33,117 nt of DNA, taken from an uncultured Blautia sp. (GTDB lineage Bacteria; Bacillota; Clostridia; Lachnospirales; Lachnospiraceae). Where the stretch lies: the NCBI GenBank assembly GCA_948436455.1, contig CAOJIB010000013.1, positions 1 through 33,117 on the forward strand. Direction: 5' to 3'. This document shows, in pieces, positions 9,448-18,293 of the stretch. The notes beneath the pieces are model-generated. The model was not told where the DNA came from. It made no database searches and saw only the letters and a list, made by a program, of their open reading frames with translations. The translations under genes were made by a program, and so were the position numbers. Numbering within the stretch: the stretch's first letter is position 1; each line of letters begins with the position of its first letter.

Positions 9448-9567
9448 ATGTGTGGAACAAACACTGCAGATAGAAACGGCAAAGGCACGGCTTACGTGGA
9501 GAAATATAGAATTGTGATAAAAGCAGATGAATGCTATGATGGTGAAGGTACACAAATCGAAATTTGA
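9448..9567 (+). CDS. Possible small protein of 39 residues (unrecognised)
   Basis: A short frame opens at ATG 9448 and ends with a TGA that overlaps the ribosome binding site of the GrpB gene at 9582. The peptide begins MCGTNTADRNGKGTAY and ends with a polar, acidic segment. There is no good Shine-Dalgarno sequence ahead of it and no family I recognise. It may be a chance frame, a leader peptide or the tail of a decayed gene. Confidence 0.2.
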   Translation: MCGTNTADRNGKGTAYVEKYRIVIKADECYDGEGTQIEI

Positions 9568-9581
9568 AAGGATGTTACTAT

Positions 9582-10151
9582 ATGAAAACGAAATTATCAG
9601 AAATGACAGCAGAAGAATTATGGAAGTTATTTCCAATCTCTCTGGTGCCATACAATGAGCAGTGGATCGAATATTATGATGATATGAAAGACCTTTTGCG
9701 TACGATCCTTTCTGCTTACCACATCTGGCGAATCAACCATATCGGAAGTACGGCAATACAAGGCATATGGGCGAAAAACATTATAGATATTCTTATAGAA
9801 ATCGATCCTGACGAAAATATAGAAGCCGTTGCCAAAACCATCGAATCAAATGGATGTATTCGTATGTTCTCAGGCGCAAATCGAATATCATTGAATCAAG
9901 GGTATACGGAACATGGATTTGAAGAAAAAGTCTATCATTTGCATTTACGACGAGCAGGCGATAACAATGAATTGTATTTCAGAGATTATCTGAACGAACA
10001 TCCGAAGATAGCCAAAGAATACGAACGGCTCAAATTGGATTTATGGAAACAATACGAATATAACCGGGACGGCTATACGGAAGCAAAGGCAGATTTTGTA
10101 AAGAAATGGACGCTGGAAGCAAAAAAGCTCTATAGAAACAAGTATTCATAA
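9582..10151 (+). CDS. GrpB family protein (UPF0157, nucleotidyltransferase-like fold)
   Basis: This 189-residue cytoplasmic protein matches the GrpB/UPF0157 family. Seen directly: VPYNEQWIEYYDDMKDLL near the N-terminus, the hallmark INHIGSTAIQGIWAKNIIDI (about residues 49-68, the nucleotidyltransferase-like GS motif region with a following D), and a C-terminal part with HLHLRRAGDNNELYFRDYL followed by KADFVKKW. The function of the family is not established; it is related to nucleotidyltransferases and is sometimes fused to kinases such as CoaE. The ATG at 9582 is preferred over an upstream ATG at 9564 because GAAAGGA lies 9 bp before it. The gene is AT-richer than its neighbours, which may point to transfer. 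Confidence 0.85.
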   Translation: MKTKLSEMTAEELWKLFPISLVPYNEQWIEYYDDMKDLLRTILSAYHIWRINHIGSTAIQGIWAKNIIDILIEIDPDENIEAVAKTIESNGCIRMFSGANRISLNQGYTEHGFEEKVYHLHLRRAGDNNELYFRDYLNEHPKIAKEYERLKLDLWKQYEYNRDGYTEAKADFVKKWTLEAKKLYRNKYS

Positions 10152-10169
10152 ATTTTTCTCCCCGTCAAA

Positions 10170-10199
10170 TAGACAAGCTTCCCATTTTGGGTATATAAT
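10170..10199 (+). promoter_or_regulatory. Predicted sigma-A-type promoter of rqcH
   Basis: TAGACA (10170-10175) and TATAAT (10194-10199) are separated by 18 bp, about 60 bp upstream of the rqcH start. It lies in the 114-bp gap after the GrpB gene, which has no terminator that I can see. Confidence 0.6.
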
Positions 10200-10265
10200 A
10201 AAATTTAGACGCCGAAATGCTCCACTCTTTCCGGCGCAAAAACCTATGATAAAAAGGAGAATTTT

Positions 10266-12011
10266 ATGGCTTTTGATGGAATTACCGTAGCCTCTTTAGT
10301 CCTGGAATTAAAGGATTATCTGCTGGGAGGGCGAATTCAGAAAATCGCCCAGCCGGAAGCAGACGAACTATTGATTACTGCGAAAGGCCCAAAGGGGAAT
10401 TGCCGGCTGCTACTCTCCGCCAGCGCCTCCCTTCCTTTACTTTATATAACGGAAAAAAATAAAACCAGCCCCTTGACGGCGCCGAATTTCTGTATGCTGC
10501 TACGCAAGCATATCGGCAGCGCCAGGATCGCGGATATCACCCAGCCAGGCCTAGAACGCGTCGTTTGCTTCGAGCTGGAGCATCGAAACGAGTTGGGCGA
10601 TCCCTGCCGGAAATATCTGCGCATGGAGCTGATGGGCAAACATAGCAATATTATTTTCTGCGATGAAAACGATAAAATCCTGGACAGCATTAAGCACGTT
10701 TCCTCCCATATGAGCTCCGTGCGGGAGGTGCTGCCGGGCCGGAATTACTTTATCCCGCAGACCCAGGAAAAATACGATCCGCTAACGATTACCCAAGAAC
10801 AATTTTTTCAGACCATTTTCAAAAAGCCGCTGCCGCTGGCAAAGGCACTGTATACGACCCTGACCGGCCTTTCCCCCGTCATCGGTGAAGAAATCAGCTA
10901 CCGGGCTTCCCTGGACGGCAGCCTGCCCACGGAGGCATTGACCGAGGCGGAACGGCTGCACGTCTATCATACCTTCCGGCGGCTGATAGAACAGGTGCAG
11001 GCGGGCGACTTCGCCCCAGCCATTATCTACCGGGAGGACGAGCCGGTGGAATACGCGCCCCTGCGCCTGTGGCAGTACGAACAGGGGCATCAGGCGGAAC
11101 CGTTCCCCAGCGTTTCCGCCATGCTGGAGGGCTATTACGCCAAGAAAGATGCAATTACCCGCATCCGGCAGAAATCTGCGGATCTGCGCCGTATTGTCCA
11201 AACGGCTCTGGAGAGAAACCGAAAAAAATACGCGCTTCAGAAAAAGCAAATGAAGTATACAGATAAAAAGGAAAAATACAAGATCTACGGAGAAATGATC
11301 CACGCCTATGGCTACGGTCTGGAAGAAGGCTGCAAATTCTTCACGGCTCTGAATTATTATACCAACGAGGAAATCGCCGTTCCCTTAGATCCTACGCTGA
11401 CTCCGCAGGAAAACGCCAAGCGGTATTTCGATAAATATAATAAGATGAAACGTACCCAGGAGGCCTTAACCTTGCAGATCGCAGAGACGGAGAATGAAAT
11501 CAGCCATCTGGAATCTGTCGCCGCCGCTTTAGACATTGCGCTAACAGAAAGCGACCTCTCCCAAATCCGGGAAGAGCTGGCCGAATACGGCTATATGAAA
11601 AAACATACCGCCGGCCGGAAAAAGGTCCTGGCAAAGTCCAAGCCCCTTCACTATATTTCCAGCGACGGTTACCATATGTATGTGGGGAAAAATAATTACC
11701 AAAATGAAGAATTGACTTTCCGCTTCGCCACCGGCAACGACTGGTGGTTCCACGCCAAGGGCATGGCTGGTTCCCATGTAATCGTCAAAAGCGAAAACGA
11801 AGAATTGCCAGATCGTACCTTCGAGGAAGCCGGCCGGCTGGCGGGGTACTACTCGAAAGGACGCACGGCCCCCAAGGTGGAAATCGACTATATTCAGAAA
11901 AAGCATGTGAAAAAACCAAACGGCGCGCGCCACGGCTTTGTAGTCTACTATACCAACTATTCCCTGATGGCCGCGCCGGATATTTCCAGCATCCAGGAAG
12001 CCGATTCCTGA
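10266..12011 (+). CDS. rqcH: Rqc2 homolog RqcH (NFACT family, ribosome quality control)
   Basis: RqcH binds stalled 50S-nascent-chain complexes and recruits tRNA-Ala to add C-terminal alanine tails that mark the peptide for degradation. The 581-residue length is close to the roughly 570 residues of known bacterial proteins. It shows the NFACT-N domain beginning MAFDGITVASLVLELKDYLL, with LMGKHSNIIF at about residues 123-132, a central helix-hairpin/coiled-coil part (about 280-430), and an NFACT-R domain near the C-terminus with YISSDGYHMYVGKNNYQN, NDWWFHAKGMAGSHVI and KVEIDYIQKKHVKKPNGARH. The ATG follows AAGGAGA. Older annotations call this family fibronectin-binding protein A; that role is not implied here. 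Confidence 0.95.
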   Translation: MAFDGITVASLVLELKDYLLGGRIQKIAQPEADELLITAKGPKGNCRLLLSASASLPLLYITEKNKTSPLTAPNFCMLLRKHIGSARIADITQPGLERVVCFELEHRNELGDPCRKYLRMELMGKHSNIIFCDENDKILDSIKHVSSHMSSVREVLPGRNYFIPQTQEKYDPLTITQEQFFQTIFKKPLPLAKALYTTLTGLSPVIGEEISYRASLDGSLPTEALTEAERLHVYHTFRRLIEQVQAGDFAPAIIYREDEPVEYAPLRLWQYEQGHQAEPFPSVSAMLEGYYAKKDAITRIRQKSADLRRIVQTALERNRKKYALQKKQMKYTDKKEKYKIYGEMIHAYGYGLEEGCKFFTALNYYTNEEIAVPLDPTLTPQENAKRYFDKYNKMKRTQEALTLQIAETENEISHLESVAAALDIALTESDLSQIREELAEYGYMKKHTAGRKKVLAKSKPLHYISSDGYHMYVGKNNYQNEELTFRFATGNDWWFHAKGMAGSHVIVKSENEELPDRTFEEAGRLAGYYSKGRTAPKVEIDYIQKKHVKKPNGARHGFVVYYTNYSLMAAPDISSIQEADS

Positions 12012-12067
12012 AAGGCATACAGACAACCTTCCACCGGCAGTCTTTTTTGCATACTAAAGTATAAAAA

Positions 12068-12107
12068 ACCGCTCTTTCGCACGGTAGGCAAAAGAGCGGT
12101 ATACGTT
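12068..12107. terminator. Bidirectional terminator between rqcH and the HD-domain gene
   Basis: A perfect 10-bp stem (ACCGCTCTTT at 12068-12077, AAAGAGCGGT at 12091-12100) with a 13-nt loop lies between two convergent genes. Reading minus it is followed by a run of six T, 18 bp after the HD gene stop; reading plus it is followed by a looser T-rich tail. Confidence 0.8.
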
Positions 12108-12117
12108 TTCTTTATCT

Positions 12118-12696
12118 TTAGCCCTCGAAGGCCTTTAATTCTTCCTCACAGGAGCGCATAGCCAGGATCGTTTTTTCAAAAAGCTCGTTTAAATCCCAGC
12201 CCAGCATTTCCGCTCCCTGACGGATAATCTCCCGGGAACAGCCGGCGGCGAAGCGTTTGTCCTTGAATTTCTTTTTCAAGCTGGATACCTCCATATCCTG
12301 TACGCTCTTCGATGGACGCATTTTGGCCGCCGCCCAGATCAGGCCGGTCAGCTCGTCTGTGGCAAACAGTACCTTTTCCATCATGTGCTCCGGCTTATCC
12401 TCAGAACAGATTCCATAGCCGTGGCTGCACACCCCGTGGATGATCTCCGGCTCCGCGTCAATCTCCGCCAGAAGCCGGGGCGCCACCTGGCAATGCTCCT
12501 CGGGCCACTTTTCGTAATCTATATCGTGCAAAAGACCCACCAGCCCCCAGAAATCCTGTTCCTCTGGGTATCCAAGCTCGGCGGCGTACCAGCGCATAAC
12601 GCCCTCCACCGTCAATGCGTGGAGAATATGAAAATGTTCCTGGTTATATTTTTTCAGCAGCTCCATGGCCTGCTCTCTTGTGATTTTTGTCTGCAT
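12118..12696 (-). CDS. HD-domain phosphohydrolase-like protein
   Basis: This 192-residue cytoplasmic protein has HD-superfamily hallmarks: a histidine-rich HFHILHALTVEG segment (about 19-30), the metal-binding HD pair in GLVGLLHDIDYEKWPEEH (about 50-67) and a conserved C-terminal region. HD proteins hydrolyse phosphate esters using bound metal; the substrate is unknown. The start is placed at ATG 12696 because GAAAGGAT precedes it and because the upstream in-frame extension to 12810 has no family-like sequence and runs through the divergent DUF2752 start. The gene is convergent with rqcH and divergent from the DUF2752 gene, with a 70-bp gap. Confidence 0.82.
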   Translation of the reverse strand: MQTKITREQAMELLKKYNQEHFHILHALTVEGVMRWYAAELGYPEEQDFWGLVGLLHDIDYEKWPEEHCQVAPRLLAEIDAEPEIIHGVCSHGYGICSEDKPEHMMEKVLFATDELTGLIWAAAKMRPSKSVQDMEVSSLKKKFKDKRFAAGCSREIIRQGAEMLGWDLNELFEKTILAMRSCEEELKAFEG

Positions 12697-12766
12697 GTTG
12701 TTTTCTATCCTTTCTCGCAGCTCCTTAACAGATACCGCGAAGTAAAAGCTTTTCCGGAGGGATTTT

Positions 12767-13195
12767 ATGAAGAAAGCAAACGCCCAGCCGCGGCTGGTCA
12801 AAAAATGCAAATTATTGCTTTTTATCTGTATTTTCTATTATCTGGTCACCTGGTTCACCGGCTGTCCCATCCGGTTTCTCTTTGGGATCCCCTGTCCGGG
12901 CTGCGGCATAACCAGAGCGTGGCTCTTCGCGCTGCGCCTGGACTTTGCCCAGGCCTTCTCCTACCATCCACTTTTCCTTTTGGCGCCGCTTTTCCCCGTC
13001 TATTTTCTTCTAGAGGAGCAGCCCGCAATCCGCAGGTATCAATGGCATATAGGAATTTTAGCCGGCGTATTTCTTCTCGTCTGGTTCCTTCGATTGCCTT
13101 TTGGCAGCCTGGCCGCACAGCTACGGCAGGGATTTCTCTTCCGGACTTTTTTCACATACAGAAAGCTTGCCACCGGCAACCTTTCCGCATACTAA
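12767..13195 (+). CDS. DUF2752 family small membrane protein
   Basis: This 142-residue membrane protein has the DUF2752 signature: a cysteine motif CPGCGITRA (about residues 43-51) after a first hydrophobic helix (16-31) and a following HPLFLLAPLF helix. A third helix lies at about 93-110. No function is established for the family. The ATG follows GGAGGGA. It diverges from the HD-domain gene and converges on leuS, so it is probably transcribed alone. Confidence 0.8.
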   Translation: MKKANAQPRLVKKCKLLLFICIFYYLVTWFTGCPIRFLFGIPCPGCGITRAWLFALRLDFAQAFSYHPLFLLAPLFPVYFLLEEQPAIRRYQWHIGILAGVFLLVWFLRLPFGSLAAQLRQGFLFRTFFTYRKLATGNLSAY

Positions 13196-13200
13196 GGCAT

Positions 13201-13240
13201 TTTGACAGCCGCCTTCCCACTTTGGAGGGCGGCTGCAAAA
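13201..13240. terminator. Probable bidirectional terminator between the DUF2752 gene and leuS
   Basis: A strong GC-rich stem (CAGCCGCCTTCC at 13206-13217 with GGAGGGCGGCTG at 13224-13235, one G-T pair, 6-nt loop) is flanked by TTTTG on the left and CAAAA on the right, which can extend the stem. It lies between convergent stops at 13195 and 13255. The T-tracts are modest on both sides. Confidence 0.6.
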
Positions 13241-13254
13241 TTTCTTCTATATTA

Positions 13255-15672
13255 CTATTGCTTCTGTACGATATTGATAATCTTTCCCGGCACGCAGATC
13301 TCCTTGACGATCGTCCCAGTCAGCTTATCCGCCACCGCTTCTTTTCCTTTGGCAATGGCCTCCTCCTTGGAAATATCCACCGGCACGGAAATCACCGCGC
13401 GGGTCTTGCCGTTGATCTGTACCGGAATCTGAATTTCGTCGTCCTTCATAGCCTCCTCATCAGCCGTAGGCCAGGTGCTGTGGAAGACAGAATCCTCATG
13501 ACCGGCCTTTTCCCATAATTCCTCGGCGATATGCGGCGCAAAAGGCGCCAGGAGCACGATGGCCGTTTCTATGGTTTCCTTGTCGATGCCGCCTTGTTTC
13601 TTGGCGATTTCCATCAATTTATTCGTATATTCCATAAAGCCGGAGATTACCGTATTTAAGCTGAAGCCCTCCAGACGGCGGGTAATGTCGTAGACCAGCT
13701 TATGGCGCAGCTTTACCATTTCCTTTGTGGCGGGCACATTCGCTTCCAGGCTGTCGGACGCCAGCTTCCAGAAGCGGTTTAGGAAACGGTACACGCCATC
13801 GATTCCCCGGTCATCCCATTCTGCGTCCAGCTCCGGCGGACCGACGAACAGCTCGTACATCCGCAGGGAATCACAGCCGTAGTCCTGCACCAGCTCGTCC
13901 GGCGACACCACGTTTCCTTTGGATTTACTCATCTTAATGCCGTTCTTGCCGGTGATCATTCCCTGATTGAACAGCTTCGTAAACGGCTCGTCAAAATCGA
14001 TGACGCCGATATCACAAAGGAATTTCGTATAAAAACGGGAATACAGAAGATGCAACACGGCATGCTCCACGCCGCCGATATACATATCCACCGGCAGGTA
14101 CTTATCCGCTTTTTCCCTGGAAACCAATTCGTCCGCGTTTTTATTATCCACATACCGCAGGAAATACCAAGAGGAGCCGGCCCACTGGGGCATGGTATTC
14201 GTTTCCCGCTTCGCCGGACCGCCACAGCAGGGGCAGGTCGTATTGACCCATTCATCGATAGCCGCCAGCGGAGATTCCCCGGTACCGGTGGGCTGATAGC
14301 TTTCCACCTGGGGCAGCGTCAACGGCAGCTCTTCTTCCGGTACCGGTACGTTGCCGCACTTCGGACAGTGGATAATCGGAATGGGTTCGCCCCAGTAACG
14401 CTGCCTGGAGAATACCCAGTCGCGGAGCTTATAGTTGACCGTCTTTTTGCCAATGCCCATTTTCTCAATCATGGCGGGCGCCTCTTTTTTCAGTACCGCC
14501 GATTCCATGCCGTTCCAGTCGCCGGAATTGATCATCGTGCCGGAAGCTTCGGTATACGCTTCCGTCATAGAAGGAATTTCCTTCCCGTCTTTCGCAATAA
14601 CCTGGATGATAGGAATCTGGAATTTCGTCGCGAATTCAAAGTCTCGGTCATCGTGCGCCGGCACGCACATGATCGCACCGGTACCGTAATCCGCCAGCAC
14701 ATAATCGGACAGCCAGATGGGAATCTTCGCGCCGTTCATGGGATTGATCGCGTAGCTGCCGGTGAAAACGCCGGTTTTTTCTTTATCCTGGAGACGATCC
14801 ACATTGGATTTCATGGATGCGTCATAAATATATTTCTCTACAGCCTCTTTCGTTTCCTCAGTAGCCAGGCTGGCAGCCAGCGCATGCTCCGGAGCCAGTA
14901 CCATGAAGGTCGCTCCATAAAGGGTATCCGGCCGGGTGGTGTAAACGGTGATCTTTTCGCTACGGCCATCAATGGCAAAATCCACCTCCGCGCCGTAAGA
15001 TTTTCCGATCCAGTCGGTCTGCATCTTTTTTACCTTTTCCGGCCAATCCAGCTTGTCCAGATCGTTCAGCAGACGCTCGGCGTATTTGGTGATTTTCAGC
15101 ATCCACTGACGGAGGTTTTTCTTCGTTACCGTCGCGCCGCAGCGTTCGCAGCAGCCGTTGACGACCTCTTCATTGGCCAGGCCGGTCTTGCAGGACGGAC
15201 ACCAATTGATGGGAAATTCCTTCTCATAGGCCAGCCCTTCCTTAAACATCTTTACGAAAATCCACTGGGTCCATTTATAAAACTCCGGATCGGTAGTATT
15301 GACCTCCATATCCCAATCGTAGATCGCCGCGATATCCTGGATCTGCTTTTTAATATTCGCTACATTTTCCGCCGTGGACTTGGCCGGATGTACGCCCTTT
15401 TTGATGGCGTAATTCTCCGCCGGAAGGCCGAAAGCGTCCCAGCCCATGGGATGGATCAAATAATAGCCCTGGAGCATCTTAAAGCGGCTCCACACATCCG
15501 AAATCACATAGCCTCTCCAATGCCCCACGTGCAGCCCGTTCCCGGACGGATAGGGAAACATATCCAGACAATAATATTTCGGTTTTTTGCCGTCGTTTAC
15601 GTTCACGGGCTTCTTCTCCCAGTTCACGCGCCATTTGGCTTCGATGGCTCTGTGGTTGTAAGGTACTGCCAT
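13255..15672 (-). CDS. leuS: Leucyl-tRNA synthetase
   Basis: LeuRS joins leucine to tRNA-Leu in the cytoplasm. The 805-residue protein has the class I HIGH motif as HVGH (48-51, in PYPSGNGLHVGHWRGY), a zinc-like set CPSC...CCERC, the CP1 editing domain (with TTRPDTLYGATF and YGTGAIMCVPAHDDRDFEF), a second CPKC/CPCC region, and the KMSKS loop in full (in KMSKSKGNVVSPDE). A C-terminal anticodon-binding domain follows. The ATG follows GAGGAGGAG. It is the third gene of an apparent operon, 66 bp after the NYN gene. No T-box leader fits in that gap, unlike many Firmicute leuS genes. Confidence 0.98.
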   Translation of the reverse strand: MAVPYNHRAIEAKWRVNWEKKPVNVNDGKKPKYYCLDMFPYPSGNGLHVGHWRGYVISDVWSRFKMLQGYYLIHPMGWDAFGLPAENYAIKKGVHPAKSTAENVANIKKQIQDIAAIYDWDMEVNTTDPEFYKWTQWIFVKMFKEGLAYEKEFPINWCPSCKTGLANEEVVNGCCERCGATVTKKNLRQWMLKITKYAERLLNDLDKLDWPEKVKKMQTDWIGKSYGAEVDFAIDGRSEKITVYTTRPDTLYGATFMVLAPEHALAASLATEETKEAVEKYIYDASMKSNVDRLQDKEKTGVFTGSYAINPMNGAKIPIWLSDYVLADYGTGAIMCVPAHDDRDFEFATKFQIPIIQVIAKDGKEIPSMTEAYTEASGTMINSGDWNGMESAVLKKEAPAMIEKMGIGKKTVNYKLRDWVFSRQRYWGEPIPIIHCPKCGNVPVPEEELPLTLPQVESYQPTGTGESPLAAIDEWVNTTCPCCGGPAKRETNTMPQWAGSSWYFLRYVDNKNADELVSREKADKYLPVDMYIGGVEHAVLHLLYSRFYTKFLCDIGVIDFDEPFTKLFNQGMITGKNGIKMSKSKGNVVSPDELVQDYGCDSLRMYELFVGPPELDAEWDDRGIDGVYRFLNRFWKLASDSLEANVPATKEMVKLRHKLVYDITRRLEGFSLNTVISGFMEYTNKLMEIAKKQGGIDKETIETAIVLLAPFAPHIAEELWEKAGHEDSVFHSTWPTADEEAMKDDEIQIPVQINGKTRAVISVPVDISKEEAIAKGKEAVADKLTGTIVKEICVPGKIINIVQKQ

Positions 15673-15738
15673 AATAATCTCCTCCTCATTCTATATGCGC
15701 TTACAGAAGCTTTTTCAAAGCCTCCGAAAATACGCTGT

Positions 15739-16548
15739 TTATTCCTTTTCAGCCTTCAGCCTGCAGTAGATTTGCTTCTGTCCGCTTCCTACCGCGATTT
15801 TTTTCACTTCGTAATCCTCTAAGGATTTCAAAAAAGCCGTCAACTTGGAAAATCCAAAATTCCGTACGTCAAAGTCCGGCAACCGCTTGGAAAGCTGATC
15901 GCCGAGCATTCCCGGAGAAAGCCAGCCGTCTTCGTCGGAAAACTGGTTGATAATCGCATTGATGGTGCTGCGGATATGCTTTAGGTTTTTATTTTTCTGA
16001 CTGGCCGCCTGGTTTTTCTGATTGCAGGATGGGTTCTTGGCAGCGGCCGCCTCCGGCTTCTTGATCTCCGCCGGCTTTTCATGCAGCTCCTCTTTTTCCT
16101 CCTCCTGCTGATTGGAATAGAGGATATCCAAATATTTGAACTGATTGCAGGCGGAAATAAAGGGCTTCGGCGTCTTTTCCTCTCCCATGCCGATCACATG
16201 CATGCCGGATTCCCGAAGACGAGCCACCAACCGGGTGAAATCGCTGTCCGAGGAAACGATACAATAGCCGTCCACCATACCGGAGTACAAAATGTCCATC
16301 GCGTCGATAATCATCGCCGAATCGGTGGAATTTTTCCCCGTGGTGTAGCTGTACTGCTGCATGGGGATAATGGAATTCTCCAACAGGACGTTTTTCCAGG
16401 AAGCCAGCTGAGGGCTGGTCCAATCGCCGTAGATTCGCTTATACGTAGCGATTCCGTGGTTGGCCGTCTCATCCAGGATGATCTTTATATATTTGTCGGA
16501 AATATTATCCGCATCTATTAAGATGGCAAATCGTAATTCATTTTCCAT
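15739..16548 (-). CDS. NYN-domain putative ribonuclease with C-terminal OST-HTH/LOTUS domain
   Basis: This 269-residue protein combines an N-terminal NYN (PIN-like, LabA/DUF88) domain with a C-terminal OST-HTH/LOTUS domain. Acidic positions expected for a metal-dependent RNase are seen at D12 (LIDADN), D76 (STDSAMIIDAMD) and D101/D103 (VSSDSDF). A lysine- and glutamine-rich linker at about residues 150-185 joins to the C-terminal domain, which holds EDGWLSPGMLGDQLSKR and FDVRNFGFSKLTAFLKS. LOTUS domains bind RNA, so an RNA-processing role is likely (inference). The start at 16548 follows AAGGGAGA; an upstream in-frame extension to 16575 overlaps the previous stop. It lies between a membrane protein gene and leuS in the same direction. 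Confidence 0.85.
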   Translation of the reverse strand: MENELRFAILIDADNISDKYIKIILDETANHGIATYKRIYGDWTSPQLASWKNVLLENSIIPMQQYSYTTGKNSTDSAMIIDAMDILYSGMVDGYCIVSSDSDFTRLVARLRESGMHVIGMGEEKTPKPFISACNQFKYLDILYSNQQEEEKEELHEKPAEIKKPEAAAAKNPSCNQKNQAASQKNKNLKHIRSTINAIINQFSDEDGWLSPGMLGDQLSKRLPDFDVRNFGFSKLTAFLKSLEDYEVKKIAVGSGQKQIYCRLKAEKE

Positions 16549-16571
16549 ATTTTTTCTCCCTTGCGGCACAG

Positions 16572-18233
16572 TCACACCGTATCCTCCAAAGACATATCCG
16601 CCTCTGTATCCGGCTCTGTAAGCGCTTCTCCTTCCGCGCCGTCCAGCTTCGTCACCGTATGGATCGTCTCGCCTTCTTCGTATTCCAACGTCACCTCGTC
16701 GCCTTCCTCATAGAGGATCACATTCACAAATTCTGCCAGAGATACGTCGTAGATCGCATCCTCGCCTTCCAGAACGATATAGAAATGCGTATTTCCGTCT
16801 ACTACGCCCTGCACGATCTTTTCGATTTTTCCTTTGCTCTCCTTTGTTTCCAATTCTTCATTGTCAAAGCCGGCCCCGGTATTCTTCAGCATCTTGATAT
16901 AGGTTTTCTCGCATTCCTCCACCGTGTCCCCAATGGCCACGTTTTGATATTTCTGGATATTGACCATAGCATATTTCTTAACCAGGCCCGCGTTGTCTTT
17001 AAGGGCGATGAAATACGTCGGTTCGCCTTTGATATTCAGAAGCAGCGGGAAGGTCGCGTGATAGCCCAGATTTTGCACCTGTCCTTCGGCGGATTCCATG
17101 GCGGAATACTCCTCCGCGCCGGCGATCTCGTAATATTTCGTCTCGCAAGTCCGCTGGTTCATCAGCACGAATCCCACGTTGGAGCGATCGCCGCTCACCG
17201 AGGTAACGCCGGTATACACCCAAACGTCGTCGTCCAACGCCAAATAATTATAGCCCTCCGTCGTCTGCAGACATCCCTTCTGTCCCAAAATACTATTGAA
17301 AAAACCGTTGACTAAAGTGCCGTGGTAATCGTACAGCTGCACCAAGAGATCGGCGGGATACGCCCGGTCAATCCAGGCGGGACAATCTTCAATCTTATAA
17401 TTCTGACATTCGCCGGTAACGGCGTTGCACAGAATCACCCGGCCGATGGTCTGACCGCCGAATAGACCGATATTAAATTTCTTCACCGGACAAATCCAAT
17501 AGGGAACGCCGTCGTCGTCGATTTCAAAGCTGAGCTGATCGAAAATATATGTCGGATATTGAAAGCGGAGATGCCGATAGATATTCCGATTAAAATATTC
17601 GGATTGGCTATAACGCATACCCTGCTTTAGTTTCACCAACTCCGTATTCTGGGTGGCCATGTCGATGGTAATATAGGCGGGAATCCCCTCCTTCCGGTTT
17701 GTCAGCCACTTGATGGGACTGGCGTAAACAAGCGGCGTCACCCGCACTGGCCGACCCTTGTAGTTGATCTGAGAATACAGGCTGCTCACCTCAAACTGGG
17801 AAACCATATCCACCATACTGCCCATCTTCCGATTTCCCAAAAGCTCCGCAGAGTCCTTGTCAAGGAGAGGAATCTGATTATAGCGGATCTGTTCGATATC
17901 CTGTGTAAAATCTCCGGTAACCGGCTCTAAAAGCTGCTGATACTTTTTCGCGTTGATCACCGGCGACGATAAGACGCTGCCCGCCAGATATACGACCAAT
18001 ACCAGCAGGAAAACGCTAACGGCGATCTTTAGGACCTTACTTTCCTTTATATCCTGTACGGAACGTACGCGCTTCGCCCCATAGACGACCGCGAGCAGCG
18101 CCAGAATTCCCAAAAGGAAAAACCAGAAGCCGGCCGCATGAATATTCACTGCGGGAAGCGCCGTATAGTAATAAAGCCCGATAAGCAGCAGCAGAGCCAC
18201 CGCTGCCAGAAGCTTTCCTTTTTTCGATTTCAT
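16572..18233 (-). CDS. Large membrane-anchored protein of unknown function
   Basis: I do not recognise a characterised family. The 553-residue protein has three predicted membrane helices near the N-terminus (about 9-27, 35-53 and 68-89), then a soluble region of about 460 residues that is probably outside the membrane. That region has alternating hydrophobic/polar stretches suggestive of beta structure, for example GVPYWICPVKKFNIGLFGG and residues 337-353 (DDVWVYTGVTSVSGDRS), and ends in a strongly acidic tail (EEGDEVTLEYEEGE, then an E/D-rich end). It heads the operon with the NYN gene and leuS, behind a strong promoter and a 5'-end hairpin. The ATG follows AAGGAGGA. Confidence 0.7.
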   Translation of the reverse strand: MKSKKGKLLAAVALLLLIGLYYYTALPAVNIHAAGFWFFLLGILALLAVVYGAKRVRSVQDIKESKVLKIAVSVFLLVLVVYLAGSVLSSPVINAKKYQQLLEPVTGDFTQDIEQIRYNQIPLLDKDSAELLGNRKMGSMVDMVSQFEVSSLYSQINYKGRPVRVTPLVYASPIKWLTNRKEGIPAYITIDMATQNTELVKLKQGMRYSQSEYFNRNIYRHLRFQYPTYIFDQLSFEIDDDGVPYWICPVKKFNIGLFGGQTIGRVILCNAVTGECQNYKIEDCPAWIDRAYPADLLVQLYDYHGTLVNGFFNSILGQKGCLQTTEGYNYLALDDDVWVYTGVTSVSGDRSNVGFVLMNQRTCETKYYEIAGAEEYSAMESAEGQVQNLGYHATFPLLLNIKGEPTYFIALKDNAGLVKKYAMVNIQKYQNVAIGDTVEECEKTYIKMLKNTGAGFDNEELETKESKGKIEKIVQGVVDGNTHFYIVLEGEDAIYDVSLAEFVNVILYEEGDEVTLEYEEGETIHTVTKLDGAEGEALTEPDTEADMSLEDTV

Positions 18234-18251
18234 TTTCTGTCCTCCTTATCA

Positions 18252-18284
18252 TCTGCCAAAGCCATTTTGGAGACTTTTGGCAGA
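18252..18284 (-). promoter_or_regulatory. 5'-leader hairpin of the membrane protein/NYN/leuS operon
   Basis: Perfect 9-bp arms TCTGCCAAA (18252-18260) and TTTGGCAGA (18276-18284) enclose a 15-nt loop. It begins only a few bases after the predicted start point (about 18287) and ends just before the AAGGAGGA ribosome binding site. It could protect the 5' end, affect translation or be an operator. No U-run follows on the minus strand, so it is not a terminator for this transcript. Confidence 0.5.
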
Positions 18285-18293
18285 CTTTTTCTT

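Noticed and set aside
12385-13518. A 377-codon plus-strand frame across the HD and DUF2752 genes
   Set aside because: It overlaps three better-supported genes in other frames and has no ribosome binding site or domain.
15673-15738. Possible T-box leader before leuS
   Set aside because: The gap is only 66 bp and lacks T-box sequence or a terminator/antiterminator pair; only a short stem without a T-run is present.
14050-15822. A 590-codon open frame on the plus strand opposite leuS
   Set aside because: The minus strand encodes a complete LeuRS with all motifs. The plus translation is rich in His, Arg, Phe and Ile without any recognisable domain, as expected for an antisense shadow.
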